64,000 nucleotides of DNA from Cordia subcordata. Lineage: Eukaryota > Streptophyta > Magnoliopsida > Boraginales > Cordiaceae. Below are positions 1 to 15,109 of this stretch, one piece after another. Position 1 is the first letter of the stretch, and every line of letters begins with the position of its first letter. The notes beneath the pieces are model-generated. The model was not told the DNA's origin. It saw only the letters and a program-made list of their open reading frames with translations, and searched no databases. A program made the position numbers and the translations under genes. The stretch covers positions 2,960,001-3,024,000 of the forward strand of contig JAPTOF010000010.1 in NCBI GenBank assembly GCA_028554755.1. The letters run 5' to 3'.

Positions 1-112
1 GATAACATGTTTTCGCTATCTAAAAACGCACATAAAGGTCTAAGAAGCTTAAAGAGGTAAACAAAAATATAGCCGCGCAAGGAATTTCTGGAAAAAGAGA
101 CGTCCGAACTCT

Positions 113-1964
<1,852 letters not shown>

Positions 1965-2066
1965 GATGAATCAGGTTGTTTGGCTTAAAGGCTTGTTGCT
2001 GCGATGAGCTGCTGCTGCTGCTCTCTTTGTTGTCGCCGTGCTGAGGAAGTATAAGTGATGCGAAGC

Positions 2067-2099
2067 TAGGGTTTTGTTTTTCATCTCTATTTATATATT
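2067..2099 (-). promoter_or_regulatory. RPS18 core promoter: telobox and TATA box
   Basis: Read on the minus strand, a TATATAAATAG TATA box lies at about 2088-2098. An AAACCCTA telobox lies just downstream at 2067-2074, near the expected transcription start. Teloboxes are a known hallmark of plant ribosomal protein gene promoters. Use of these sites is inferred. Confidence 0.6.
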
Positions 2100-2449
2100 A
2101 AAAGCTAAGGGTAGTTTTGTCCAAAGAAAAATCAGTAAGTTGCATGTGTTTGTACATTATGTTATTGGCATTGTACCCGCTACCTCAAACTCTTGCAATA
2201 ATATGCTTGTACATTGTTTTATTAAATTTGTACCTCAGTACGAAGTGTTCGTGTACCTGGTACTTGCATATCTCAAAAATATGTTAGTATAATGTGATAA
2301 GACGACTAAGTGATGCAATAAAATTACGTTTAATTCTTTCATTAAGTTGGAAAATAAGAGGGATGAGTATTCAATTAATAATCAAACTTAATATATCGAA
2401 TCAAATTAACTGATTTTAATCTAACTGAATTACTTGAAAACAAAAGTGA

Positions 2450-2652
2450 ATTCCACCAATAACTCTATTCAACATGTATAATAAAACTCTCTCGCATTAT
2501 TCAAAAGTTATACATTTACCTCGTATATTTTCTCAAGTAGAAGAGACATCATATAGTATAGATAAGATGAGCCTTACAAATGACAATGAGATCCACAAAT
2601 AACTCTATTCAACGTGTATAACAAAAATTATCTTGAGTTATTCCAAAAATTT
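2450..2652. repeat. Diverged direct repeat upstream of RPS18
   Basis: A segment around AATAACTCTATTCAAC at about 2457 recurs at about 2596, with similar flanks over roughly 60 bases (ATGTATAATAAAA versus GTGTATAACAAAA). The period is about 139 bp. No gene is seen between 2100 and the mobile element at 2656. Confidence 0.4.
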
Positions 2653-2655
2653 TTA

Positions 2656-3499
2656 GGGTAAATTACATGAAACCCCTTGGTGGTTTCTCATAAGTTTGTA
2701 TTTACCTCTTATGATTTAAAAATTAGCTAGTTATCTCCTTACTTTCCTAAAGTGAAGTACATTATCCCTTCCACCACCTTTTCTGTTAGATTTAACTAGG
2801 AGTGTGGCACACACGCCAAGCCTACGATTAGGCTTAGTTTTGTTGCTATTAAACTTGATTTTGGTAAAAAAATATCTTTCCTTTTTGTTTTCAAAAAACA
2901 TTTGCAAGAGAAAAAACTTGAACTATTGATCTTAGTTTAAAATATGCAAATTTTAACTAATTATATGTAAATATGTTTGCATTTTATTCCGTTACTACAA
3001 GTAAATATTTTTTGTCATCAAAAAATAAAAAATAAAAAAAATTAACCTCCACTGTCATCATAATCACTCAACCATCGTCTCATTAATTAAATTAATTATT
3101 TAATTAATTTTAATTGTTAATTATTTGATGAGTTAATTAATCAATTATTAAATTATTGATAACTAATTATTTAATTATTAATTGATTAATTAACTAAATA
3201 TTTAATTACTTCATGTTTCCAATTAAATAAAAAGGGTAAGTAGTGTCGTATTCCCTATTGTTTATCATAAGTGTATCGTACCCACTTGTAGCCACTATAA
3301 GTGCACTGTTAGCTCTTGAGTTTGAAGGGTAAATTAGTCTTTTTGCATCTTCATTAGCCAAAATTAATGGTATTAAAAAAAAAATGGGCGTGTGTGCTTC
3401 ACTTTTGAAAAGAACAGGGGGTGATTAACTAATTTCTAAATCATAGAAAATAAACGTACACTTATAACAAAATATAAGGGAGTTCTGTACAATTTATCC
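2656..3499. mobile_element. Non-autonomous DNA transposon, Mutator-like MITE, copy 1
   Basis: An 844 bp element starting GGGTAAATTACA and ending TGTACAATTTATCC, so the ends are inverted repeats. The 9 bp flanks, aaattttta and aaatctttc, match at 7 of 9 positions, as for an aged 9 bp target duplication. A close relative lies at 19726-20545, collinear over its whole length. There is no long ORF. The centre is very AT-rich with many TTAATTAA palindromes. Assignment to the Mutator superfamily rests only on the 9 bp duplication. Confidence 0.65.
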
Positions 3500-3500
3500 A

Positions 3501-4550
3501 AATCTTTCTTGACATCTTTGTGACATCATCTTGGTTGGACTTCAAAGAAAACATACAATCTTGTAAGCAATTTCTCATGCTACAAGAAAGTTGTAACTTA
3601 AATCCAAGAAATACAAGTACATAGTCTCACCTTTAAAACACACTCTTACTCTCCACAAAATTCCTTTGAACCTCCTTCCTCAAACTTTTTCATTTGCTAT
3701 CTTTGCTTTCTCGAGTCCCAACCTTTGGCCGGTAGTGCTAGCTTGTATTTTTCTTTCTTTTTTCTCTCACCCTCGTCTTTCTCTTTTTGTTTTCAATTCT
3801 CCTCTATTAAGTCCATTTTTTTTTTATTTTGTTTATGCCTCAGATTTTATTTGTAGTACTTATTGTAATCAAATTTGAAACCAGTATCTTTACTCCCAAA
3901 CTCTTAACTTTCCCTTTGAGACATTGATGTTACTTATCTTTGGTTTCTCGACTTGGGCTCTTTTGATCTTTGTTATAAGCTTAGTTGCTCATTTTCTTTT
4001 GCTAGTTGTGTTTTACCATGAATATGATTGGTGGTTTTGTTTTGTTTTGTTTTTTGTTTTTTTTTAAATCTCCTTGTTGAAAGCTTTAGACACATTTATG
4101 TACATCTCTTTTATATTAATGAAATTTGTTCATTTGACAAAAAACAATGTCAGTAGTGATGGATGAAATGAAAACTTCCATTTATACCAGTGCTTACTCC
4201 AATCAACACAAAAACAAACACAGATACAATTATACAAGTCCCTAAAATTGTAAAACTCAAAAAATCACACTATCAATTTCTAGGCCGTGCTCCATTACTA
4301 AAGAGACGCCTAGTTACATAAAGTTAATAAATTCTTTGTCAGCTAGCTGCTTATTTTATATCACAAAAATATCAAAATTCAACAAAAAGTGATAAGCGAA
4401 AAATAAAAAAGGAAACTGTTGCTGGATTTAAAACCTGACACCCAATTTTGAGGAGGTTGCAGGAAAGCTATTGCGAATGGGGCGACTGAGTGTTTCTGTT
4501 TGGCCTCTATGGTATTACATTATACATCAGAGTGTTTATCCCAACAGACT
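3501..4550. other. AT-rich intergenic and STP 3' flank
   Basis: No convincing gene was found. The segment 3660-3880 is pyrimidine-rich with a chance open frame. The right part, from about 4100, lies downstream of the STP stop codon (minus strand) and probably includes its 3' UTR. Confidence 0.5.
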
Positions 4551-7500
4551 CTATGAGACACAACACCCGCTATCAATATTGAACGAAATGGAAATATCAG
4601 AGCAACAATTATGTTTTTTTTCTTTCTCGCGACCATTAGAATGCCCGTTTTCCTCGGCATCCTCAGCATTTCCGATTTCTTCATCCGCATTGTTGTCGAT
4701 GAATCTCTTCCATAACCAGTGGTGCTTCCACACCCTCTCCGTCATCTCCTCTATCGGTGCATTTTTCGTCTCAGGGACGAGGAAGAACACGAAGAACGAC
4801 ATGATAAGAACCCATCCCGCGAAGAACAAGAATATGCCGTACTTGAAGTGGCAGAGCATTGAGAGGAAGGCTTGTGCTATCACAAAAGTGAACAGCAGAT
4901 TCACACACACTGTCACACTTTGGCCTGCTGATCGAGTCTCCAGAGGAAAGGTCTCGCTAGGAATCAGCCATCCCAGAGGCCCCCAAGACCAGGCAAAAGC
5001 TGAAACGAATGTGCATATCATGATCACTACAAAGACTGCATTGCCTTTGCTGAGATCTTCGGAATGATCGGTCACCTTGATGCCTAACAAGATGGCAATC
5101 ACAACTTCGGATAAGAACATCTGCACTCCAGCCTCTAGCAACAGCGCCCGACGGCCTAATTTGTCGACTGAGTAAATCGACACAACAGTGGAGAGCACGT
5201 TGACAGCCCCAGTAATCACAGCAGAGTAAAGGGATGCATCACTGCCGAATCCCACTGTGGAGAACAAGACTGGCGCGTAGAACATGATCGCGTTGATTCC
5301 TGTGAATTGCTGGAAGATCTGTAAACCAAAAAATTTACGCAAATGTCAATAAATTCCCAACATCTGGGACTAAAACATACGCAACATTTAAAGAAAAATT
5401 AACCTGCAAGGCGACTGCAATGACGAGCTGAGGCCTGTTTCGCCTCATGAGCAGGTTCTTGAAAGGGTGCTTGACCTGGTTAGCCAAACGGCTAGCCTCG
5501 ACAATCTCCAAGAACTCTGGGTCCACGTTGTCAATGCCACGGATCTTTCTCAACACTGCTTTGCCTTCGTCTAAACGACCACGCTCAATTAGACTGTTGG
5601 GGGTTTCCTCTACAAAGAGGGCGCCCAAGGTGAGCAGAACTGCTGGAATCCCAGCCAAGCCCAGTGAAAGCCTCCAACCCCAGTCATGGATCCTGTTTGG
5701 CATAAGTGTAAACAACAAACCACTGTCAATAACAAAGACAGCAAAACTAAACCCGAACATAAAAGGTGCATATTTCACACAACACAACAATTGGTCTCTT
5801 CAACTCTTTTCCAGTTCATAGTTGAATTGTAATGAAATTGAAACCTCTAATAGATTACAACGAAAACGAAAATTGAACGGGATTAAAAACAAGTCTGATT
5901 CCACTAGGTGGGGTCGGAGATTAAAATTGAATACAGATATTGGAAATTAACACACAAAATTGAAAAACTACTTTAATTAATACGAAAAATACGTTTAGAG
6001 CTATCAAATTATTTTGTCAATCTTGCTTTTACCATCAAACTATATGTAATCTCGGAAGAATCGTTAACTTTTTCAAAACGATTTCGTTTAAGTCGTTTTA
6101 TTAGAGAACGTCAAAATGGGTTTTTTTCTTTTCAAGATTTATGAACGTCATCATTACATCTTTTAGTCAACAAGTTAGTTCAATATCAGGTTTATCTCTT
6201 TCCAGCGTTTAAGGTCAACATTATAAACTTCACTACAGTTCTCTTGCCACACTTTTCAAATTCGTATGCCTCTTTTGAATAAATTGATCATTGACTTGTC
6301 CATACAACTTTTTTTTGACTTATAGTAATCCCATTCAATAAACAAACTCCATATACACACACAACAAAATTAACTTTCTCATAAATGCGTAATAACTTAG
6401 ACTCAGCTTTCAAAATTTCCGTAATGGTATACTTAAACTATTCACAAAATTAATGTAGCACGAGATACTAGATGAAAAAAACTTACTTAGCTGTGCCGTA
6501 ATTGACAAGATTGGCGAAGAGAATACCAATGGTAACGTTGAGCTGGAATAATATGTTAAGTCCACCACGTATTTTTGTTGGTGCGATCTCTGAGAGGAAA
6601 AGCGGAACAGCCTGAAAAATTTCATGCACCAAGCTCATTAATTAAAACATTAGAAAATTAACTAAACGAAGAAATATTTTTTCTGCATATTTGAGTGCGG
6701 CGTATGCAATTTGTAAATTAATTGGAAACTAGACTTAATTAGCGCTCGTTTATATTGGTTCTTTAAAAAATCAATTTTTATATAATTTTTAAAAATGTAT
6801 CTTTTGAATATTCCTTTTAGCTTTTCTTTTTCAACTCAGTTTATATACTTATTGTGCAAAAAACAAAAAGAATCTTTTCATTGGAAAAAAACGAAGAAGA
6901 CAATTCACACAAGCCCTAAAACAAGTCGGGTTAATAGTACAAGAAATATTCAAATTTTTATTTTCTTAAGAACGTACTTTAAGATTCAAGTTCATAAGAT
7001 ATTATCGTATTATCAAAAGAGTAGGATGGAATATCCATGGGGATATTATTAGGTAAACATAGATGCCGTGACAAAATTGAGAATACAACAATCTCTATAG
7101 AAAGTTAGGTTGATGGACATTTGAGAAGAATCTCACACCATAAAGGTCTTCAAATTCTTATCCATTCGCAATTAATAAACCACCCCTTAAAATGCATATA
7201 TGTTATCTTCGTCACATTCACACGAAACATGCCAATCTTATAGCTTTACTGGTAAAACATCTCTTTCAAGTTGCTTGAACTTCATAATTCTTCGCGACCA
7301 AGTCTAAAAAAGAATATGATGAAAGTACAATTTATTGCACGTACACACAAACCACAAAGAGTGAAATTAAAGTTGTTGACGCTAAATTTCATGCTGATAT
7401 GACTTTTTTATTTCAAGAATCATATAATAAGAGTTTTGCGTATTTATCTAAACTTTGTTTTACTCGAAAGAATCTCTCAATCGCATGAAACTTAGTCAGT

Positions 7501-8708
7501 ACCCGATTATATATGGAGCAGAAAAATGTTGTCAAAAGTTGTTTTTTAATGTTTATTAGGGATACCACCTCCACCAAGGGCTGCCAAAAAACAGGTTGGC
7601 CCATGTCTCACCACACTCAGGAATCCCACCAACCACTTGTTTGACTAGTAAATAATTTAATATCAAGATATGATTAATTAAATAAACAAAAATAATCCTA
7701 GTTTGAAAATTAGGATATCTACCAAGTATTAATATAATGCCCCTATTTCTTCAATTTGATGACTTTAATTTCCTCATGGTGGTCCATGTGATAGCTAGGC
7801 TACGAGTCTATAATAAGCTTTTATTCAAACTAATGAACAAAGATATATATTTTTCACCATTGCAAGATCCAAATAAAATAGTTGACTATTTGACCGTTAA
7901 ATTGATCGCTAATCAAAAAACATAGGAGAGAATTAAGATATACTCTAAAGATTACAATCTAAATAACACTTTTTACCGACAAAATGTATAATTTTTATAT
8001 GATGTAGACGAAAAACGTACCTGATTAGCGAAACCGACCCCGCAACCAAGTAAGATTCTTCCAATAATGAGCATTGCAAGGTCCTGAGCTGCAGTATTTA
8101 AAATGACACCAACAATGAAGAAAGCGCCAGCAATTAACATGGTTAGTCTTCTCCCAAGCTTTCTAGTTGTGTAAGAAGCGAAGAAAGTTGCTGTTAAACC
8201 CGCCAGATATAAAGATGATGTGAACAATTGTAGCCCTTGATTATCATATTTGCAGTAGTTGCTGTTCAAGTTTGGATCCTTAGTCCTTTCGTACACTGAT
8301 GGGAAGAATTTCTTCAAGAAATCGTCCATGGAGGTAACACCACCTGTATTAAAAACGTTGCAAAAACAAAATCAGCTAACGAGAACAAAATGAAAAACAA
8401 TTATAAGACCCTTCTCTATACTCTGCACGTAGCATGATTTACAAATTGCGAACAGGGTTATGTATATGTTCCACGATTTGACACTCTTATAAAAATTTGA
8501 CGGTTTTTCAAGAAAATTCTTGTTCGAAAAACATTACGTGTATGATTGGAAAGATTGTAAAGAATTTGTTACCTGAAACACCAACATCATAGCCAAACAT
8601 GAGGCCTCCAAAAGCTGCCATGATACATGAGATAATAACTATAGGCGTGATCTTGGCCTCAAAATGCTTGGCTCCTGTCCCGGAGCTCGAAAACCCCCCT
8701 CCTGCCAT
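4551..8708 (-). CDS. STP13: Sugar transport protein, STP13-like hexose/H+ symporter
   Basis: Major facilitator monosaccharide transporter expected to import hexoses with protons across the plasma membrane. Exons: 8573-8708, 8021-8343, 6487-6611, 5404-5692 and 4551-5318; 1641 nt gives 546 aa. The ATG at 8708 is chosen because family members begin MxGGGF; an in-frame GTG lies upstream. Hallmarks include Asp41 in [10 protein letters not shown], Arg141 in [17 protein letters not shown] loop motifs, PETPNS-like [15 protein letters not shown] and [14 protein letters not shown]. By family comparison with STP10, Asp41 and Arg141 match its proton-site pair, and Cys76 and Cys447 match its lid disulfide. 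Thr484 in EEMTERVW matches the phosphorylated Thr485 of Arabidopsis STP13. The tail is about 20 residues longer than Arabidopsis STP13 and ends with two CC pairs. The STP13 rather than STP7/STP10 assignment is by overall similarity. Confidence 0.93.
6741..6916. mobile_element. Possible MITE in STP intron 2
   Basis: The left end GCTCGTTTATATTGG and the right end, whose complement reads GGGCTTGTGTGAATTG, are diverged inverted repeats. They resemble the GGCCTGTTTGGATTGG termini seen at 41804-42027. It lies inside the 1.4 kb second intron of the STP gene. Evidence is weak because both ends are degraded. Confidence 0.3.
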
Positions 8709-8872
8709 GTTTGCTCTCACTCTTTCTAATGCTTATATATGTGTGTGTATATATATATGTTATATATGCTACAAATTATATAGGTTAACTCAATGCCTTG
8801 AAGAAGAAGAAGAAGAGAAATTTGATGCAGTATTGAGGATGTTGAAAATGGATCATTTGCTTAGTTAGAGGG

Positions 8873-8883
8873 GTTTATATAGA
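8873..8883 (-). promoter_or_regulatory. TATA box of the STP gene
   Basis: The minus strand reads CTATATAAACC about 165 bp upstream of the ATG, implying a leader of roughly 130-140 nt. Further upstream, a G-box CACGTG lies at 8987-8992 and a W-box TTGACT at 9051-9056 (minus strand). Both fit a stress-inducible STP13-type gene, but their use is inferred. Confidence 0.55.
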
Positions 8884-9059
8884 CATGTCTTATAAGTCGT
8901 TTGACAGCTGAGAGCTATGAGTTTGTGAAATGGATGATGAGGAACATAAGGTGAGCAGTTGTGGAGACCCACCAGCAGCATCTTTCCACGTGTGCACATA
9001 TGTTTGACAATTTTGCTACACTTGCTTCTCTTCTTCCTTGACGGCTATGCAGTCAACCA

Positions 9060-11422
9060 ACGTTTCTTTTTGGGGATTAATGAATAATTCACGAGGTTTA
9101 TATAATTCTCTCAAAAACGATGGTTTAATTTGGGGTACATCTTCAAAAAATTATTGTAAGCTCAATGGTGATCGATGATTCAAGAAAATTTTACGATAGG
9201 GGGAATCAAGGGGCTTTTTCATGATGAATATGACAAATGAATTTTTGGATTGGCTACTAATTTGGAGCATACCTCACGCAACATGACAAAAATTTTTAGA
9301 GCATTGTTTGAAGGGCTACAGGAAGATATAAGAAGAGGAACAGTAATTGTTGAAATTGAAACAAATTCACATGTCCTCGCTCATTGAATTAATCAATCAA
9401 ACCATCAATCTGAACCTTCCCTACTGTTGATGGATGAATGTAAGAGGGTTTGTTACGGTCTCAATTGTCACATCTATATAAAGAAACTAACGAGTGTGTT
9501 GATTGACTTGCTAATTTTAATCTCATCTTACCTTTAGGATTACATATTTTCGAAGAGCCACCCCATCTCACGACATAAAAAAAACTAATTGGGGAAGATG
9601 TTAGAGGGGTTTCTCTCCCAATATGATCATTATCTAACTTTAATATTGTCTTCATTTGAAAAATAATAATAATAATAATTTAAATTTTATAAGAGCAGAC
9701 GGTTAAATTAGAGACGAAACATAAACAAAAACAACATGTCTTTTCTGGCTCTTTCATATAATACCACAGAGTCAAACTGCCCGTCTTATAGTCATGTTTC
9801 TGTGTGAACAGAAGCTTAGGCATGGCTAGTAGTATTTGGGTCCAGTTTTGCTAGTGGACCATTTGACAGGGAATCATATAGTAAATTCAAAAACAATCGG
9901 AAATGCTGACCTATGAGATGATAGCTACTAATTCGCACACAGACGTACACGTGAAATCTTTTGTTGGGATGATTAATTTCAGTTTGTGCCTCTTATCAAT
10001 TCTGCAGAGTATTTGACATGTTACATCTTGAATCTTTATTATTTTTTCCTTTTCTTCTTTCTGAACTTTTGAAAAGTCAGACTAAACTTATTATGAAAAT
10101 ATGAAATCTAGAAATACATAATCAAATAAAAGTTTGTCTTTTTTTTCTTTTCCAACAATAGTAGAAGTCATACAATAACTTGGATACATTTAACTAAGAA
10201 TTGTGAATGATATGTGGTCCAAAAAGTACAAAAACATATACTTTTAATACTTGTCTATGAAGTCTCTGCTCAATAGATACCAATTTTAGAGTCTTTCGCT
10301 AAGACCCAAACTACGAAAAATACTAGCATTACAACCAACAGATAGAATAAACTTGAATGACACACTTGCAGCTAAAATACAAGAGAAATTATGATCCTAA
10401 TTTAATGGTTAAAATTTTTTAGTAATATCATAACGATAAAAAGAAATCTTTACACGTTCATCTTATACTTCCAATTTAATATTGAAAAAATTATTTAACT
10501 AGCTAATTTGATGATAACAATATTCATAATAATTTAATACATTAAATAATTCTTAACATTCTATTAATTTTTGCATACATCTCTGACTATGCTGTTGGGT
10601 CCAAAATGGCATGCCGACAAATCATCCACGATCCAAATTTCCATCATTAATTTGGTCTTTGAGCAAAAACAACTTTTCCAAAATTCATATTAATTTGGAG
10701 TAAGTTATTCACAACAATCTTATAAATCAACCTGCAATAACATCACATGTAATATATGATAATTGATATCTGCTTGGAGAAGCTGAAACCGAGATGTTTT
10801 CTCCAATTGTGAGGGGATAAGGCTGTTCATTTTAGGCAGAATTATTAATTATAACTACACAAATCGCCGCTTATATATGAACGGCACTTTAACATCGTTG
10901 TTGAACAAAAAAAATGTCATTTGTTCCCAATTTTTTGTAGTGTAGCTTGTAAGTGACCATTTAATATAAAAATTATATTGTTAAAAAATTAATATTAATT
11001 AATTAATTTGACGTTTGTAATGATATATAATTAGCATAATCAAAATGGATCATACACATACATTTTGGGTTTTATCTAAGACAAATACCTAAAATCTGTT
11101 TCCTGAAAAGTAGGTAAATGACGAAAGAAATTACGTGAACAAACATGTCACTAAATACAAAATTTTAATTTTGCAACTGACACTTGTAGCCATTAAACCA
11201 TTGAATCATGAACGTTTTGTTAAAAAAAAAAAAAAAAAAATTCTTAAGGCGTCCTCATCAAACGTCAAAGTATTATGAGCGAAAATTCAAACATTTCCTA
11301 ATGTCCCATCATATTAAATTCAATAATTATGGATTATTAGTTCAAACTCGAAGCACAATTTGTTAACAATAATTCGTTATCAAGCATGTTAAGTGTGCCC
11401 AATTAGTTAATATAAATAACTT

Positions 11423-11460
<38 letters not shown>

Positions 11461-12430
11461 CTTTTGTGTAGTGTGTTTCAGATTAATTTACATGTATTTA
11501 AATTAGAACTAATTTAACTATCTCTATGACGGAGACGTAAAGCCTCCCAATTCATGGAATTCATCACTCTAAGAATATAAACAATTAATTAATAAGACAA
11601 ATTTAAAATCACAGGATATAAAGGTGTGATATCATGAATTATTATTGGGAGCTTCGTCGTGAACCATTTATTAAGTATTGGGTGGTTGAAAGAACCATGC
11701 GATATGTACACATTAAATAAAAGAAAAAGTTAAAACGGAAATGTTGTCTTACATGTTATACGCCTGAAGATCTGGATTAGCTGACCTCAGATTGATAAAG
11801 ATATCTAACAAGCAAAATCTTCCAACTTATGCTTACCATTCTTTGCTCCTTGGAAATTTAAATTTTTGTTCACATGTAGCATGTGGAAATTTTAATTAGA
11901 GCCTTAATTAGATAGTCCAAAAAGTTAGATTCACTATAAGATTGACAATAAATGTAGCCCAGCATTATGAATGCGAACTTTGATACTGTGTTAAGATTAT
12001 TTTGTTCCATTTTAAAATAAATTGACGTTAAGAGTGGAGTAACTCAAAATTTTATAAGGTGATTTTTTATTTATGAATTTTTTATGTAGATTTCTTAAAC
12101 TAACATTTAACAAGTATTTTTGTTAAGGTTTATTTTGCATAATATTAATATGTGTCAAGACCCTAGCTAGAAATAAGGATTATGTTCCTGAAGATTATCT
12201 CACGGGTAAATTCTGAGTTTTGTTTCATAGATTATATTAGTATTTTCTATTGAGGGTTTATATGTTCATATTAAAAATACAAATCTTTTAAAATAACTTG
12301 GTGTAAATATAAATAGATTTCAATACAAACTTTGTTCTTTTCAAACCATAAAATATATTAAAATTTTTTGCACCGAACTATCCCTTTTTATCTGTAACCC
12401 ATAATGACGTATTAAGTCGGATGTAAGCGT
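9060..12430. other. Intergenic AT-rich DNA, no gene seen
   Basis: No protein family was recognised on either strand. The stretch holds homopolymer runs (poly-A near 11222-11240) and a (TA)n tract near 11431-11458. Its right-hand edge reaches a probable retrotransposon remnant. Confidence 0.5.
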
Positions 12431-12436
12431 TTCACG

Positions 12437-13065
12437 GGAAATGATGGGCAGTAGACACCCCATTTTGACTGTGGATCAACTTTCATACAAGTAGGAGTTT
12501 TGGATAAGATAAAATGATCGAAAGAAGAAGATAAGAGCAATTGAATTCAAAAAGGTGGCAATTTTTATTGGTAAGTAAAATGTTCACACGAGAATAATGA
12601 GGGTAGGCACATAAGTGCCCTGCAATTAGCTATCTTTAACTGAAGTATATAACAATATCTATACCAAAGAATATTTAGCCTCTAGATTCAACGTTGTGTG
12701 CTCAATTTTGGGGCGGTTGTTTTCTCATCTTTCTGTTAGCAGGACCTTGTAGGAAGGAAGATGACGAGGACTATGAATGTAGCCTTGTCGACATACTTAT
12801 CTTCCGACTTCGGATGAGTTTTGACCGTTGATGACCTTGGCTAAGTTGACCTACAGGTGGGTACCAACAACTAGGAGTGGCGACTCCCAGCGTCACAGTG
12901 CTGGCTAACGCGGTTTAAGCATGCAGGTGGGTCGGGTCGTCTTTTAACCGGCTAGCAAAATGGCAATCCACACCTGTTTATTGGTGAGTCGGAGGGTTGT
13001 CAGGTAGACTCTCGGGTCGAAAGATTGACCCCCAATCCCCCATATTTGCCCAAAAAAAAAGGGAC
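12437..13065 (+). mobile_element. Remnant of an LTR retrotransposon (Tat/Ogre-like)
   Basis: A patch of higher GC than its surroundings. It contains TGGCGACTCCC at 12878-12888, which matches the tRNA-Arg primer binding site used by Tat/Ogre-type Ty3/gypsy elements. Upstream sequence ending GGGTACCAACA could be the tail of an LTR. No gag or pol coding follows before ordinary AT-rich DNA resumes near 13065. The boundaries are approximate. Confidence 0.4.
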
Positions 13066-13781
13066 AAAAATAAAACTATGTAATTTTACCACGATCGTGG
13101 GAAATCAAATACGTAAACTCTTAAATCATAATATAGGATCATAATCAATCAAAATAATAATAATTAAGCCTAAATCACATGAGTAATCATAAATGAGTTT
13201 TTTAAATATTTAATTAGGAAAATTAAATGTATTAGCTGGTTAGACAGGTCATTTTGATAGGTCATCGACTGATGAAACCCAACCCAATCCACATGTTTGG
13301 CTAATTAGATCCAATTGAGCGAAATTTGTGTGGTAGGTCATCAAACCTCAACCTTAACCTCTTGTTTTGGCCGGTTGGAAAGATCAATCTGCGAATCTCA
13401 ACCTATTTTACCAACTCTACCTTATAATATTATATGTTATGGGCATAATAAATCAAACATAAATTGTTTGTTTCGTTTAATTATAATGCTACCAATTATT
13501 TATACTTGTTAGATCTTGTTTGTAATGTTATAAAGTTTGTGGTCGGATCCACTCCTAGCAAATCTTATTTTTCTCCATATTAACTTTAAACGTTGGCAAA
13601 AGATCAATTTGCACATTCATGTGGCTCTAAGAAAATTATTTAAGAAAGCTAACCACAGAAGTGGATTGAATACTAGCCAAGTAATAACTTGTGATGGCTA
13701 AAAGCTTTGAGCTCAAACTTAAACTTCTACCAAAAATTTCTTCACGTCCTTGGTAGACTTGGAATATGTGTTTGCACACTT

Positions 13782-14529
13782 AGGTCGTGTAGCTGCGACA
13801 GCTTTTGAAGTAATTTTTAGCTTTTTGACTGGTCAAAAATGCTATTTTTACATGTTATTGTTATTCAGTAATCTAGTGCCTCAAGTAACTTTTCAGGTAG
13901 CTATCAGCGTTTCAACTAACATTTCTCAAAAGATAAAAATTTTGACATTTCATGTACTTTTTAGCTTTTCATTTTCTTTTTGGCGATTCTACCCTTTCTT
14001 CATTTTTTTTCAATTTTATTCTTTCTCCAATCTCTCTCTCTATATTTTTATTTTTATTTTCACAAATATGAATAAAAAGTAAAATAAAATTGAATTTCAA
14101 ATTCTATCTAATCAACATATACTAAAAAGTATAAGTTTATCAGTACTTTTTTGAAAAAATAAAATTTGAATCTATTATAATTAATTTTTATAATAGTGAT
14201 ACAAATATTTTATCAAAAAATTAGTTACATTTTAGTATTAAAGTATTATTATAAAAAATAAATATCTAACTATAAAACATATTATCTTATTCATATAACA
14301 ATAATAATTATTATAATTATCATAATAATAAAAAAAACAACAATAACATGATATCGATGTCTTTTTACATTATTTTTTATTGATCAGCTAATCTAACAGC
14401 TAATTTTACTGGACACATTTTGTTCAAAAGTAGTTGAACATCTATCAGCTAATAGCTAAAATACAATAGGTATTAGCTACTCAACAATTATCAATTATCT
14501 TAACAGCTAATTTTGTCGAATAGGCCCTT
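13782..14529. mobile_element. Possible hAT-like non-autonomous element
   Basis: The right side, 14385-14529, carries repeated AGCTAAT/CAGCTAA motifs and ends in a TCGAATAGGCCCTTAA terminus. The left edge near 13782 has a weakly matching inverse (AGGTCGTG with CGACAGCTTTT). Subterminal TTAGCTG repeats are common in plant hAT MITEs. No target duplication was identified. Confidence 0.3.
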
Positions 14530-14945
14530 AATTCCTTATAAAACATTTGTTATTTTAAGTTGGACTCGTGCCTAAAGCGATTGGTTACTAATTATTAACG
14601 AAAAATGAGAAGGAATTCACCATAGCTCAACGGAAAAGCAGATCCAGAAACACTTAGCTCTGAATACTCGAGCATATAGTTGAAACAAGATGCCCTGAAA
14701 GGAGGCAAAAAGCCGAAAAGAGAAATATTCACTTTATGTGATGCTCTAATTATAAACCCCTTTTGCCCCTGCCAAAACATATCGCACTGAACCAAAATCA
14801 TTTTCATCTGATAAAATGCAATTCAACAAAGAGTAGTTGAAAACCCAAAAATTACCATTACAGAAAATTCCTCAAAATTGAATGGATCTTAGAAACTGTG
14901 TGTGTGGGTGTAAAAAATTGTGGAAAGAAGACTCTCCTTTTCTTA

Positions 14946-15099
14946 TTATACGTATGTTGGGCTGTGGAGACTTGAGGCCACATCTCTGAAAAGTTGCTTA
15001 ACTTGTGGCTGCTCAGAAAGCAAGAAAAATCTTGCTTGATGGTCGAGATTGAGATCTTGGAGTAAAAGGGTTTTGCTTTCAACAATTTTCTTTTTTTTT
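14946..15099 (-). pseudogene. Unrecognised open fragment, possible exon relic
   Basis: On the minus strand a frame ends at TAA 14946-14948 and is open for about 50 codons upstream. It is rich in Leu, Gln and Asp and includes QDLNLDHQARFFLLSEQP and KQLFRDVASSL. The composition looks more protein-like than the AT-rich shadows around it. No start codon, splice partner or known family was found, so it may be a relic or chance. Confidence 0.2.
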
Positions 15100-15109
15100 T
15101 TCCCACTTT

